DNA from: Agromyces bracchium
GTDB lineage: Bacteria > Actinomycetota > Actinomycetes > Actinomycetales > Microbacteriaceae
Assembly (NCBI RefSeq): GCF_009709675.1
Contig: NZ_WMLB01000023.1
Span: 310,001 to 374,000 of the forward strand
Direction: 5' to 3'
DNA: 64,000 bases
Shown here: piece after piece, positions 15,181 to 24,291 of the stretch
Layout: each line of letters begins with the position of its first letter
How positions within the stretch are numbered: position 1 is the stretch's first letter
Program-made: the position numbers and the translations under genes
The notes under the pieces: model-generated
Databases searched by the model: none
Seen by the model: only the letters and a program-made list of their open reading frames with translations
Told to the model about the DNA's origin: nothing

Positions 15181-18006
15181 TCAGTCGGCGTCGCCTGCGC
15201 CGCGGCGGCGCGCCAGGAGCGCGCCGATCGCCGCCCATGCCACCAGCAGGGTCACGGTGATCACGGACACCCAGACACCGGCCGTGAGACCGGGAGTGGA
15301 GTAGGTCAGGACCACCTCGTGCTCGCCTTCCTCCAACGCCACGGCGCCGGCGGCGTGGTCGGCCGGAAGCAGTTCCACGGTCGAGCCGTCGACGGTGACG
15401 TTCCACCCCGGGCGCCGGAAGGAGTCCTCGATCACGAGCAGTCCGCTGCCGCCGTCGACCTCGACGGTGAACGCCTGGCGATCGGGGTCGGGACCGTCGA
15501 CCTCGTCGATGACGGCGGTCGACCCCGAGTCGGCCGGCGGTGCCTGCGTCGCATCGATCACGACCGCGTCCCGGCCGACCGTTCCGTCCGCCATGGCGGC
15601 GAGCCGCTCGTCGGGGTCGGCGATCGCGACGGCCTCGTCCGCCCAGCGCACCCGTTCGAGGGCGTCGGTGCGCTCGAGCACGGTGGCGTCGCCCGTGTGG
15701 ACGACGCGCAGCCCGTCATCCGCCGGCCGCGTCACGTCGATCGCGAGCGTGCCGTCGGCTTCCGCCGCGACGTCGACGGGACCGTCGGCGCCGTCGAGCA
15801 CGACACGCGCGATCCACTGCTGCTCGTCGGGCAGTGCTTCGGCGTCGAGCGCCACCCAGCGCTGACCGGAGAACGCGGGGACCCAGGTCGACGTCGCGGC
15901 GAGCGACTCGCCCGACGCCGGGTCGACGAGCTCGACCCGGATGTCCACGCCCGTCTCCGATGCGGCGATAGTGTTCTGGACGGTGAAGGCGACCCCGCGG
16001 ACGGGTCCGGTCCGCACCGAGCTCTCGAGCTCCGCGCCCGCCGCGGCGACGACCCCGGCCGGCGCCGCGCCCTCGACGTCGCCCGGGAGCGCGAGCCCGG
16101 GGTCGGCGACGAGGTAGTGCACGGCGAGCCGATCGAGGATGGGCGACCGCCCGTACTCCGCGATGCCTTCGGGTCGCAGGGTCGAGTACGTGGCGCTCTG
16201 GAGCGCCCCTTCGTCGACCTCGAGGAGCAGGTCCTTCCACTCCGGCGTCATGAACGCGTGGCCGCCGACCGCGCGCATCCGGTAGGACGAGCTGGAGCCG
16301 GGGAGCATCGTCTGCCCGACCGTGGCGAAGCGCGAATCGCCGAGCTCCTCCGCGAGGAACTCGTGCGCGGGCGACGACGGGTAGAACGTGTCGAGCTCGG
16401 ACTTCGGCCACCACGCGGCGGCCGTGAGCGTGGCCGGGATGACGAGCGCGACGGGGATGACGATCCCCGCGAGCACGCGGAGCAGCCGGGCGCGGAAGAA
16501 GTACGCCAGCACCACGATGACCGTCGCGGCGATCGCCGTGAGGCCGATCGCGGCGACCTGCCGTGCGATCAGGGGGAACTGCGCGGGCGGGACCTCACGG
16601 AGCACGTCGAGTACGAGGACGACCGCGCCGACCCCGAGCACGATCGGCAGGAGCAGGCGAAGCACGAGCACGACGCGACTGCCCGTGCCCGATCTCCAGG
16701 ACTTGCGGATGCGGGCGCCCGGCGCCTCCGGGCCGACGACTCGATCGAGGCCGAACGCCGCCAGCACCGCCGCGCTGAACCCGACGATGACGCGCAGTCG
16801 GCCGATCGGGTTGTTCGAGAAGATCGGCAGCTCCTGGGCGAGCGCGAGCGTGGGGCCGCCGACGTAGATGAGGACCACCGCGACGAGCAGCATGCCGGCG
16901 AAGAAGATCGGCACGCCGCGCTGGACCGCGACGCGGCGTCGGAAGAGCGCCATCGTCCCGAGGAGGACCAGCGCGACCGCGCTGAAGTACGACAGGTGCT
17001 CGACGGGATGCCCCGCCCAGGTCCCGATCGTCGGCCCGCCGTTGATGTCGGGGACGAGCCCGGAGGCGAGGTCCTCGAACGGCAGGTGGGAATCCGCCGA
17101 CTGCTCGCGGATCGAGAGGTCGATCACGCTCAGCGCGTTGAGCGCGAACGGCACGAGCTGCCACGCCGCGAGGATCAGGCCCAGCAGGACGCCGCCGGCG
17201 GCGACCGCGCCCGAGACGAGGATCTCGCGGATGCCGCGCCGGAGGACGAACGCGCGCACGATGACGTATGCCGCGCCCGCGTAGAGCGCGTACCCCGCGA
17301 TGGCGGGGAAGCCGCCCAGCATGAGCCCCGCGACGGCGATGCCGACCGGCACGATGTCGCGCGCGCGGGCCTCGGCCACCGCACGCTCCAGGGCCCAGAA
17401 CAGCAGCGGGATGAACGCGGCCACGCGGGTCTGCGGCCAGTTCGTCCAGGCGATCATGAACCCGGACGAGACGAACACGATGCTCGCGAGCGGCCAGGCG
17501 ACCTGGCGGACCCGGAGTCGGCGCAGGAAGAGCGACATGCCGAGCGTGACGAGCGCGATCTCGAGCAGCTTGACGACCGCCGCCGCATACGACGCCGGCA
17601 GCAGCCACCACGGGAGCGACAGCGGCGAGTAGGCCCCGGAGTTCGGGAGACCCGCCAGTTCCGCCCCGCCGGCCACGTAGGGGTTCCACTCGGGGAAGAC
17701 GCCCGAGCGCACCGAGTCGACGAGGAGCATCGTCTGCGGGGCCATCGAGTCGATGGTGTCGCCGATCAGGCGGTTGGTCAGCGGGGTCGGGTCCGCGAGG
17801 TCGGACTGCCACGGCGGGAGCCAGGCGAGCAGTTGCGTGCCGAGGAAGGTGCCGACCCCGATGAGCGGAAGTCCGATGGAGAGCACCGTGAAGGCGACGA
17901 GCGACCCCCAGGAGGCGATCAGGTCCCATCGGACGGCGGCCAGCCGGTTCAGCAGGGCGCGCCGGCCGGTCGCGGGTCGGCGGTTCGAGGGCGTGGCCGT
18001 CGACAC
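15181..18006 (-). CDS. YfhO-type large membrane glycosyltransferase (GT-C like)
   Basis: 941 residues. About twelve to fourteen helices occupy residues 35-500, a long extracytoplasmic beta-rich region follows (about 520-905), and one last helix (ITVTLLVAWAAIGALLARRR) precedes the end. The loop after helix 1 has PPWQSDLADPTPLTNRLIGDTIDSM and the next one RSGVFPEWNPYVAGGAELAGLPNS, the W.P....G.P....G layout of YfhO proteins, which attach sugars to wall polymers. The GTG at 18006 has GAGGAG five bases before it and a TAGACT -10 at 18043-18038; longer in-frame starts would lie upstream of that promoter. Its substrate is unknown. Confidence 0.8.
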   Translation of the reverse strand: MSTATPSNRRPATGRRALLNRLAAVRWDLIASWGSLVAFTVLSIGLPLIGVGTFLGTQLLAWLPPWQSDLADPTPLTNRLIGDTIDSMAPQTMLLVDSVRSGVFPEWNPYVAGGAELAGLPNSGAYSPLSLPWWLLPASYAAAVVKLLEIALVTLGMSLFLRRLRVRQVAWPLASIVFVSSGFMIAWTNWPQTRVAAFIPLLFWALERAVAEARARDIVPVGIAVAGLMLGGFPAIAGYALYAGAAYVIVRAFVLRRGIREILVSGAVAAGGVLLGLILAAWQLVPFALNALSVIDLSIREQSADSHLPFEDLASGLVPDINGGPTIGTWAGHPVEHLSYFSAVALVLLGTMALFRRRVAVQRGVPIFFAGMLLVAVVLIYVGGPTLALAQELPIFSNNPIGRLRVIVGFSAAVLAAFGLDRVVGPEAPGARIRKSWRSGTGSRVVLVLRLLLPIVLGVGAVVLVLDVLREVPPAQFPLIARQVAAIGLTAIAATVIVVLAYFFRARLLRVLAGIVIPVALVIPATLTAAAWWPKSELDTFYPSSPAHEFLAEELGDSRFATVGQTMLPGSSSSYRMRAVGGHAFMTPEWKDLLLEVDEGALQSATYSTLRPEGIAEYGRSPILDRLAVHYLVADPGLALPGDVEGAAPAGVVAAAGAELESSVRTGPVRGVAFTVQNTIAASETGVDIRVELVDPASGESLAATSTWVPAFSGQRWVALDAEALPDEQQWIARVVLDGADGPVDVAAEADGTLAIDVTRPADDGLRVVHTGDATVLERTDALERVRWADEAVAIADPDERLAAMADGTVGRDAVVIDATQAPPADSGSTAVIDEVDGPDPDRQAFTVEVDGGSGLLVIEDSFRRPGWNVTVDGSTVELLPADHAAGAVALEEGEHEVVLTYSTPGLTAGVWVSVITVTLLVAWAAIGALLARRRGAGDAD

Positions 18007-18037
18007 ATATACTCCTCGGGTACGGGGGGACCGACAC

Positions 18038-18096
18038 AGTCTACGCACGCCGCCACGCACGGCGATGCCGGTCCGCCCTCCGCGGCCTGCGATAAT
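18038..18096. promoter_or_regulatory. Divergent promoter pair between the YfhO-type gene and a GT2 gene
   Basis: On the minus strand TAGACT (18043-18038) gives a 25-nt leader to GTG 18006. On the plus strand GATAAT (18091-18096) gives a leader of about 34 nt to ATG 18137. No recognisable -35 boxes. Confidence 0.45.
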
Positions 18097-18136
18097 GGCG
18101 TGCCCCCGCGCTCCTCCCCCGAGAACAGAAAGCCCC

Positions 18137-19078
18137 ATGAAGGTATTCGTCCAGATCCCGTGCCTCAACGAGGAAGAGACCCTTCCCTCGGTCATCAACT
18201 CGATCCCCCGTGAGATCCCCGGAGTGGACGAGGTCGAGATCCTCGTCATCGATGACGGCTCGACGGACCGGACCGTGGAGATCGCACGCGAGCTCGGGGT
18301 CACCCACTTCGTGCGCCACGCGCGGAACATGGGCCTCGCGCGCTCGTTCGCGGACGGCGTCGACTACGCACTGCGCAACGGCGCCGACATCGTCGTGAAC
18401 ACCGACGGCGACAACCAGTACCCCCAGGCGCGCATCCCGGAGCTCGTGCAGCCCATCATCCACGGCCGGGCCGAGATCGTCGTCGCCGACCGCCAGACGG
18501 GCAAGATCGAGCACTTCTCGCGGTTCAAGAAGATCATGCAGCGCTTCGGCAGCTGGGTGGTCAACAAGGCCGCGGGAACGGACCTCCCCGACGCCGCCAG
18601 CGGATTCCGGGCGTACTCGAAGGAATCGCTCATCCGCCTGAACGTCGTGACGCGGTTCAGCTACACGATGGAGACCATCATCCAGGCCGGCTACAAGCGC
18701 CTGGCGATCACGAGCGTCCCGGTCGAGACGAACCCGAAGACCCGCGAGTCGCGGCTGTTCAAGAACATCTGGCAGCACATGCTGCTCTCCGGCTCCGCGA
18801 TCACCCGCGCGTACCTCATGTACCGCCCCTACATCGTGTTCGCCTCCCTCGGCGTCATCCTCGCGGTCGCGGCCCTCATCCCGTTCGTGCGGTACCTCGT
18901 GCTGGTGGCACTCGACGTGCAGGGCGATCACCTGCAGTCGCTGCTCATCGGCGCCATCCTCGCGACGGGCTCGCTGCTCTCGTTCGCGCTCGGGGTGATC
19001 GCCGACCTCACGAGGATCAATCGATCCCTGAGCGAGGACGCACTCGAGTACCTCAAGATCCAGCGGTATGGCGACTGA
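18137..19078 (+). CDS. Glycosyltransferase family 2, polyprenol-phosphate sugar synthase type
   Basis: 313 residues. The GT2 domain (about 1-215) shows MKVFVQIPCLNEEETLPSVI, VIDDGSTDRT, NTDGDNQYPQARIPEL and FKKIMQRFGSWVVNKAAGTDLPDAASGFRAY, the last being typical of DPMS/GtrB-like enzymes. Two C-terminal membrane helices follow (residues about 235-305). It likely loads a sugar on a polyprenyl phosphate. It overlaps the next gene (a flippase-like membrane protein) by 11 bp, which fits a load-and-flip pair. Confidence 0.86.
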   Translation: MKVFVQIPCLNEEETLPSVINSIPREIPGVDEVEILVIDDGSTDRTVEIARELGVTHFVRHARNMGLARSFADGVDYALRNGADIVVNTDGDNQYPQARIPELVQPIIHGRAEIVVADRQTGKIEHFSRFKKIMQRFGSWVVNKAAGTDLPDAASGFRAYSKESLIRLNVVTRFSYTMETIIQAGYKRLAITSVPVETNPKTRESRLFKNIWQHMLLSGSAITRAYLMYRPYIVFASLGVILAVAALIPFVRYLVLVALDVQGDHLQSLLIGAILATGSLLSFALGVIADLTRINRSLSEDALEYLKIQRYGD

Positions 19079-20018
19079 CCTCGTCGAGCGCCTCCGGGCC
19101 GCCGGCCGCGCGGTCGCAGGGTCGGCCCCGGTCAGGTGGGCGCGTCGTCACAAGCGCGCGCTCGCGATCGCCGTCATGGTCGCGTTCTTCGCGTTCATCA
19201 TCGGCTACATCGCGCTGAACCCGTCGATCATCGACGACGTGCTCTCGGTCGGCTGGGGCACGCTCGCCCTGCTCCTCGGCCTGTACACCGTCATCCTGGT
19301 GACCCACTTCGGGATCCTCGAATCCACCATCCGACTGAGCGGGCATCGCCTGCCGTTCGGCGAGGGCCTCCTGCTCACGGTGTACTCGACCGTGTCGAAC
19401 TTCTTCGGGCCGCTGCAGAGCGGTCCCGGCATCCGCGCCGCCTACCTCAAGACGCGGCTCGGCATGCGGCTGCGCGACTACACCTACGCGACGCTCTACT
19501 ACTTCTTCGTCTTCGCCGTGCTGAACGGCGCCCTGCTGTTCTGCACGACGCTGCCGTGGCTCTCCGCCCTCGGGCTCGTCGTCGGCGCCGTCCTGATCGT
19601 GATCGTCGTCCGCCGCGTCGGGCTGTCCCACCGCTGGCCGCAGCTCGCGGCGATCGGCGCCGTGACCGTCGCCCAGGTCTTCATCATGGCGACGATCTAC
19701 TTCGTCGAGATCAACGCCGTCGGGACGGGCGCCTACACGTTCGCCCAGGCGATCGTCTACTCGGCGAGCGCCAACCTCTCCCTCTTCGTCTCGATCACGC
19801 CCGGCGCCATCGGGTTCCGCGAGGGATTCCTCATCTTCGCCGAGGGCCTCCACGGGGTCCCGGTCGACACCATCGTCGCCGCGGGCATCGTGGACCGCGC
19901 CTTCTACGCGCTCTTCCTCGGCCTACTGTTCGTGATCTCGAGCATCTTCCACGTCGGCCGCATGCTGCGCGCCAAGAGCGGCACGGAGCTCGATCGCGAT
20001 GCGGTGGACGGAGAATAG
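19068..20018 (+). CDS. Flippase-like integral membrane protein (UPF0104/LPG synthase membrane-domain family)
   Basis: 316 residues, about eight hydrophobic helices. VRWARRHKRALAIAVMVAFFAFI opens the protein, and ESTIRLSGHRLPFGEGLLLT and FVSITPGAIGFREGFLIFAEGL are characteristic of the lysyl-phosphatidylglycerol synthetase membrane-domain family. Members occur with polyprenol-phosphate glycosyltransferases and are thought to move lipid-linked sugars. ATG at 19068 lies inside the end of the upstream GT2 gene. The 3' end overlaps the convergent GT4 gene by 96 nt. Confidence 0.8.
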   Translation: MATDLVERLRAAGRAVAGSAPVRWARRHKRALAIAVMVAFFAFIIGYIALNPSIIDDVLSVGWGTLALLLGLYTVILVTHFGILESTIRLSGHRLPFGEGLLLTVYSTVSNFFGPLQSGPGIRAAYLKTRLGMRLRDYTYATLYYFFVFAVLNGALLFCTTLPWLSALGLVVGAVLIVIVVRRVGLSHRWPQLAAIGAVTVAQVFIMATIYFVEINAVGTGAYTFAQAIVYSASANLSLFVSITPGAIGFREGFLIFAEGLHGVPVDTIVAAGIVDRAFYALFLGLLFVISSIFHVGRMLRAKSGTELDRDAVDGE

Positions 20019-21044
20019 GCGCTCGTACAGCTCGCGACCCCGCGACCCGATGCGGGAGAGCTCATCGGTGTGGTCGGCGGCCCAGCCGACGGCGTCGGCG
20101 AGGGCGGCCGAGTCGCCCAGCGGGACCACGAGCGCGTCGGAGCGGTCGGTGAACACGTCGCTCTCGAGGTTCTCTCCGACGACGGTCGGCAGCGCGCACG
20201 CGAGGAACTGGTAGGTCTTCCCCGTCACGACGAACTGCGCCTGCGTCGTCGCGCCGAACGGCCCGCCCAGCATCAGGTCGTGCTCGGCGAACAGGGCGGG
20301 CAGCTCCGCATACGGCACCCAGGACACGTGGCGGACGCGAGCGCCGCGCGAACCGGCCTCGGCGATCCGCTCCGCGTCGTCCTCGCCGCCGCCGACGAAC
20401 GTGAACGAGACGCGCGCGTCGGCGGCGAGCGACTCCGCGGCGGCGAGGACGACCTCGAGCCCGTGCAACGGGAGCATCGACCCGTAGTAGAGCACGCGCA
20501 GGCGGTCCGGACTCCAGGTCCGTTCCATCGGGCGGAAGGTCTCCTCGTCGGTTCCGACCGCCACGGGGCTGAAGTGGGACCTCGGCACGTCCATCAGGGC
20601 GGCGGAGTGGTCCGCATGCGAGGCGGTGTCGGTGAGCACGCGCGCACTGCGCAGCATGAGCCGGCGGAAGATCGCGCGCAGCAGCCGCGCCCGGAGCGAC
20701 CCCTCGGGGAACTTGCCGTGCTCCTGGACGAACCACTCCACCGGGTTGATGAACTCGTCGTAGTACACCGGACGGCCGCCCGCGAGCAGCAGCACGACGG
20801 GCAGGATCTCGTACCCGCGGAACGTCACGAGGTACGCGTCGGGTCGGTTCGACAGCATGCGCAGGAGGCTTCCGGTGACCTCGGCGTAGCGCAGCACCCC
20901 GGTGCGACGGTTCTTGACCACGCGCACCGTTCCGTACATCCCGGATTCGCGCAGTGCCGCCCGCAGGCTCGCGGCCCTGACGTAGTCGGGGTGCCGATAG
21001 CAGGTCACGACCGCGATCGACGGGCGGGCGGGGGTGCGGCTCAT
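19923..21044 (-). CDS. Glycosyltransferase family 4 (GT-B)
   Basis: 373 residues. N-terminal IAVVTCYRHPDYVRAASLRAAL and GRPVYYDEFINPVEWFV; C-terminal donor domain with RVLYYGSMLPLHGLEVVLAAAE, WVPYAELPALFAEHDLMLGG and GKTYQFLACALPTVVGEN, the K..Q.LA.G.P..V pattern of GT4/GT-B enzymes. ATG at 21044 is chosen for its AGGAG site 5 nt upstream; the TAGACT -10 at 21147-21142 lies within a longer in-frame extension, which is therefore not translated. The final 32 codons are antisense to the end of the flippase-like gene. Confidence 0.82.
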   Translation of the reverse strand: MSRTPARPSIAVVTCYRHPDYVRAASLRAALRESGMYGTVRVVKNRRTGVLRYAEVTGSLLRMLSNRPDAYLVTFRGYEILPVVLLLAGGRPVYYDEFINPVEWFVQEHGKFPEGSLRARLLRAIFRRLMLRSARVLTDTASHADHSAALMDVPRSHFSPVAVGTDEETFRPMERTWSPDRLRVLYYGSMLPLHGLEVVLAAAESLAADARVSFTFVGGGEDDAERIAEAGSRGARVRHVSWVPYAELPALFAEHDLMLGGPFGATTQAQFVVTGKTYQFLACALPTVVGENLESDVFTDRSDALVVPLGDSAALADAVGWAADHTDELSRIGSRGRELYERLFSVHRIAIELRAALGAQHAADVEDARDHEQ

Positions 21045-21203
21045 GGTTCTCCTGGCTCGTTGCGGGGCCGGCCGGAACGGCCGATGGCGAGCGTGCGTGG
21101 CGGTGGATCGCGTCGGCCGGCGGACCCGGCGACGCTGGAAGAGTCTACGGTGCACCGCTCCGCCGACCCCACGCGTGGCACCGATCGGTCAGGCCCGGTC
21201 GGC

Positions 21204-21209
21204 TAAGAT
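21204..21209 (+). promoter_or_regulatory. -10 box TAAGAT of the ABC exporter operon
   Basis: TAAGAT lies 31 nt before the ATG at 21241. The divergent GT4 gene has its TAGACT box at 21147-21142. Confidence 0.45.
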
Positions 21210-21240
21210 CGAGTGTTCCCGACCCTCAGGATGTGACCCA

Positions 21241-22161
21241 ATGGAATCTGCCTCGTCGAGTGGTGCGCCCCGCATTCGCACGATCGACGAACCGCTGGTC
21301 AAGGTCGGCCGGGCCTCGGGCGGACGGCGTTCGACGCGCGAGTCCCTCGCCGAGATCCTCGCGTACCGACACCTGCTCAGGCTGCTCGTCAACCGCGAGC
21401 TCCGCGCGAAGTACAAGAACAGCAGTCTCGGCATCGTGTGGTCCCTCGTGCGACCGCTCGCGCAGCTGCTCATCTACTACATCGCGATCGGGCAGTTCCT
21501 CGGCGCCGCGCGCGCGATCCCCGACTTCGCGATCTTCGTCTTCACCGGCCTCACCGTGTGGGGCCTGTACTCCGAGATCGTCTCCGCCGGTACCACGTCG
21601 GTCGTCGGGAACTCCGGCCTGGTGAAGAAGGTCTACCTCCCTCGCGAGATCTTCCCGCTCGCCGCGGTCGGCGGGGCCCTCTTCAACTTCATGGTGCAGT
21701 TCCTGATCCTCGTGGTCGCCACGATCGTGCTGGCCCGCCCGCCGCTGCACCCCGAGCTGCTCTACGTCCCGCTCTCCATCCTGGTGACGGTCGTCTTCGG
21801 GACCGCGCTCGCCCTCGTGCTCTCGGCGGTCAACGTCTACCTCCGCGACGTCGAGCACCTCGTCGAGATCTACGTCCTGATCTTCTTCTGGCTCTCGCCC
21901 ATCGTGTACTCGATGGCGCTCGTCAACGACGTCCTGCACGGGTCGTGGGTGGAAGAGCTGTACCTGGCGAACCCGATCACGCTGGCGATCATCGGCATGC
22001 AGCGGGCGATGTGGACGGCCGGGTCCGCCGATCCCGCGCAGTACTGGCCGGCCGGGCTGGAGTGGCGCATGCTCGTCGCCCTCGTCGTCGGCATCATCTT
22101 CCTCTGGATCGCGCAGCGCGTCTTCTCGCGCCTGCAGAGCAATTTCGCACAGGAGCTCTGA
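21241..22161 (+). CDS. wzm: ABC-2 type polysaccharide export permease
   Basis: 306 residues. A cytoplasmic N-terminus with LAEILAYRHLLRLLVNRELR and KYKNSSLGIVWSLVRPLAQL precedes six helices; NRELR.KY..S.LG..WS...PL is the Wzm/TagG signature. With the ATPase encoded next it exports a finished lipid-linked polysaccharide across the membrane. The C-terminus FSRLQSNFAQEL is also typical, the F...E.. end of TagG/RfbA permeases. ATG at 21241; the stop TGA at 22159-22161 overlaps the presumed start of wzt. Confidence 0.9.
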   Translation: MESASSSGAPRIRTIDEPLVKVGRASGGRRSTRESLAEILAYRHLLRLLVNRELRAKYKNSSLGIVWSLVRPLAQLLIYYIAIGQFLGAARAIPDFAIFVFTGLTVWGLYSEIVSAGTTSVVGNSGLVKKVYLPREIFPLAAVGGALFNFMVQFLILVVATIVLARPPLHPELLYVPLSILVTVVFGTALALVLSAVNVYLRDVEHLVEIYVLIFFWLSPIVYSMALVNDVLHGSWVEELYLANPITLAIIGMQRAMWTAGSADPAQYWPAGLEWRMLVALVVGIIFLWIAQRVFSRLQSNFAQEL

Positions 22162-23402
22162 TCAGCATCTCGACCCCCGCCCCCTCCGCCGTCGAAGCGC
22201 CGGTCGTCCGGCTGCACGACGTCTCCAAGCGCTTCATCCTGCACACCGACAAGTCGATCAAGGAGCGCGTCCTCTACTTCCGCCACCGCGAGACGGGCAA
22301 GCGGACCTTCTGGGCGCTCGACGGCATCGACCTCACGATCGAGCTCGGCGAGACGGTCGGCCTGATCGGCCACAACGGTTCGGGCAAGAGCACGCTGCTC
22401 AAGGTGATCGGCGGGATCATCGATGCGAGCTCCGGCGTGGTCGAGCGACGCGGTCGCGTGGCCGCGCTCCTCGAACTCGGCGCCGGATTCCATCCCGACC
22501 TCACCGGGCGCGAGAACGTCTACCTCAACGCCGCGATCCTCGGCATGAGCCGGGCCGAGACCGACGTCGTCTTCGACGACATCGTCGACTTCTCGGGGAT
22601 CGGGGAGTTCATCGACTCCCAGGTGAAGTTCTACTCGTCGGGCATGTACGTCCGTCTGGCCTTCGCCGTCGCGGTCCACTCCGACCCCGACCTCCTCCTC
22701 GTCGACGAGGTCCTGGCGGTCGGCGACGAGCCGTTCCAGAACAAGTGCATGGCGAAGATCCGCCAGTTCCAGCGCGAGGGCCGCACGATCGTGCTCGTCA
22801 GCCACTCGGCCGACCAAGTCGCCGACGTCTGCACGCGCGCGGTCGTGCTCGACTCGGGCTCCGTCGTCTACGACGGCGACGTGGCCGAGGGCATCCGGGT
22901 GCTCCGCGAGGGCTACGAGCGCGACCGCATCGAGCGTTCGCAGGCGACCGCGCTGCGCGACCACGCCCCGGCCGAGCCGGCGATCGACGTCATCGAGGCG
23001 ACGATCACGAGCATTGACGGCACGCCGATCACCGAGCCGGTGACGCCCGGCACCGATCTCGCGATCACCATCCGGGCGCTCGTCCGGCGTCCGACCGAGT
23101 GGATCACCGGGTTCACGCTCTCCACCCCGCTGGGGCAGGCCGTCTACCGCCTGAATTCGGAGGGACTCGGCATGGAGCTCCCGAGCGAACCGGGCGAGTA
23201 CCTCGTGCGGTTCGACGTGGCGGGAACGAACTTCGCCGTCGCACAGCTCGTGCTGAGCGCGGGCGCCACGACGCTCGACGGAGAGATCCTCGCGCAGCTC
23301 GACCCGGCCGGGCGCGTCGACTTCACCGCCGACCCGCACGCGGCCGGCTTCGTCCAGTTCGCGACGCGCGGCGAGGTCGCCCCCGCGTCCGCGCTTCGAT
23401 GA
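22161..23402 (+). CDS. wzt: Polysaccharide export ATPase with C-terminal substrate-recognition domain; apparent ATC start
   Basis: 413 residues from 22161. The ATPase domain (about 15-255) has Walker A GHNGSGKST (70-78), FYSSGMYVRLAFA as the ABC signature and LLLVDEVLAVGD as Walker B. Residues about 285-400 form a Wzt-type beta-sandwich (LGQAVYRLNSEGLG..LPSEPGEYLVRFDV) that in related exporters recognises the glycan end. The start is odd: no ATG, GTG or TTG exists in frame near the beginning. ATC at 22161 sits where ATG is expected, 5 nt after AGGAG, overlapping the wzm stop and followed by AGC. ATC initiation, CTG at 22158, or a one-base error are the options. Confidence 0.85.
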   Translation: MSISTPAPSAVEAPVVRLHDVSKRFILHTDKSIKERVLYFRHRETGKRTFWALDGIDLTIELGETVGLIGHNGSGKSTLLKVIGGIIDASSGVVERRGRVAALLELGAGFHPDLTGRENVYLNAAILGMSRAETDVVFDDIVDFSGIGEFIDSQVKFYSSGMYVRLAFAVAVHSDPDLLLVDEVLAVGDEPFQNKCMAKIRQFQREGRTIVLVSHSADQVADVCTRAVVLDSGSVVYDGDVAEGIRVLREGYERDRIERSQATALRDHAPAEPAIDVIEATITSIDGTPITEPVTPGTDLAITIRALVRRPTEWITGFTLSTPLGQAVYRLNSEGLGMELPSEPGEYLVRFDVAGTNFAVAQLVLSAGATTLDGEILAQLDPAGRVDFTADPHAAGFVQFATRGEVAPASALR

Positions 23403-23418
23403 CGGGGACGCGCAGGTC

Positions 23419-24282
23419 GTGAGCACGCCGCAGGTCGCCATCGTCACCGTGTCGTACGGCTCCGACGAGGCGCTCGAGCCGTTCCTCGCCAGCGTCCCGT
23501 CCGCGGGGGCGGAGGACGCCGTCGTCGTCGTGGCGGACAATCGCCCGGGCTTCGGCGAGGCCGAGCGGATCGCGACGACGCACGGCGCGGAGTACCTGCC
23601 CATGCCGGCCAACCTCGGCTACGGCGGCGCCGTCAACCGGGCGGTCCGAGGCCTCCCCGACTCCGTCGAGTGGGTGCTGGTCAGCAACCCCGACATCGTC
23701 CTCGGACCGGGGTCGCTCGACGTCCTGGTCGCGACGGGGTCCGCCGATCCGCGCATCGGCAGCCTCGGTCCGCGTGTGCTGAACGCCGACGGCAGCCTGT
23801 ACCCGTCGGCCCGGGACGTCCCATCGCTCCGCACGGGGATCGGCCACGCGCTGCTCTACCGCGTCTGGCCCGGCAACCCGTGGACGACGAGGTACCACCG
23901 CAGCGAGTCGGAGCCCACGGGCCGCGACGCCGGCTGGCTGTCCGGGTCGTGCCTGCTCGTCCGTCGTCGGGCGTTCGACGAGCTCGGAGGCTTCGACGAC
24001 AGCTACTTCATGTACTTCGAGGACGTCGACCTCGGCTACCGCCTCGGCAAGGCGGGATGGCTGAACCGCTACGAGCCCGCCGCCTCCGTCGTCCACACGG
24101 GCGCGCATTCGACGTCCGAGTCGTCATCGGCGATGATCCGCGTCCACCACGACAGCGCGGCGCGATTCGTCGCGCGAAAGTACCCGTCGCCGCTGCTCTG
24201 GCCGGTGCGCGCGATCATCCTGGCGGGCCTCCGCGTCCGCGCCGAGGTCGAGACCCGGCGCGGACGCGGAGGGAAGGTCTGA
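23419..24282 (+). CDS. Glycosyltransferase family 2, rhamnosyltransferase (WbbL-like)
   Basis: 287 residues. VAIVTVSYGSDEALEPFLAS, VVVADNRPGFGEAE, PANLGYGGAVNRAV and VLVSNPDIVLGPGSL form the GT-A domain; DAGWLSGSCLLVRRRAFDELGGFDDSYFMYFEDVDLGYR is the classical WbbL-type acceptor and ED motif. In mycobacteria WbbL adds rhamnose to GlcNAc-PP-decaprenol, the linker between peptidoglycan and arabinogalactan; the nearby rml genes make that role plausible here. GTG start at 23419, 16 nt after wzt, same operon. Confidence 0.87.
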   Translation: MSTPQVAIVTVSYGSDEALEPFLASVPSAGAEDAVVVVADNRPGFGEAERIATTHGAEYLPMPANLGYGGAVNRAVRGLPDSVEWVLVSNPDIVLGPGSLDVLVATGSADPRIGSLGPRVLNADGSLYPSARDVPSLRTGIGHALLYRVWPGNPWTTRYHRSESEPTGRDAGWLSGSCLLVRRRAFDELGGFDDSYFMYFEDVDLGYRLGKAGWLNRYEPAASVVHTGAHSTSESSSAMIRVHHDSAARFVARKYPSPLLWPVRAIILAGLRVRAEVETRRGRGGKV

Positions 24283-24291
24283 CGCCGCGCC

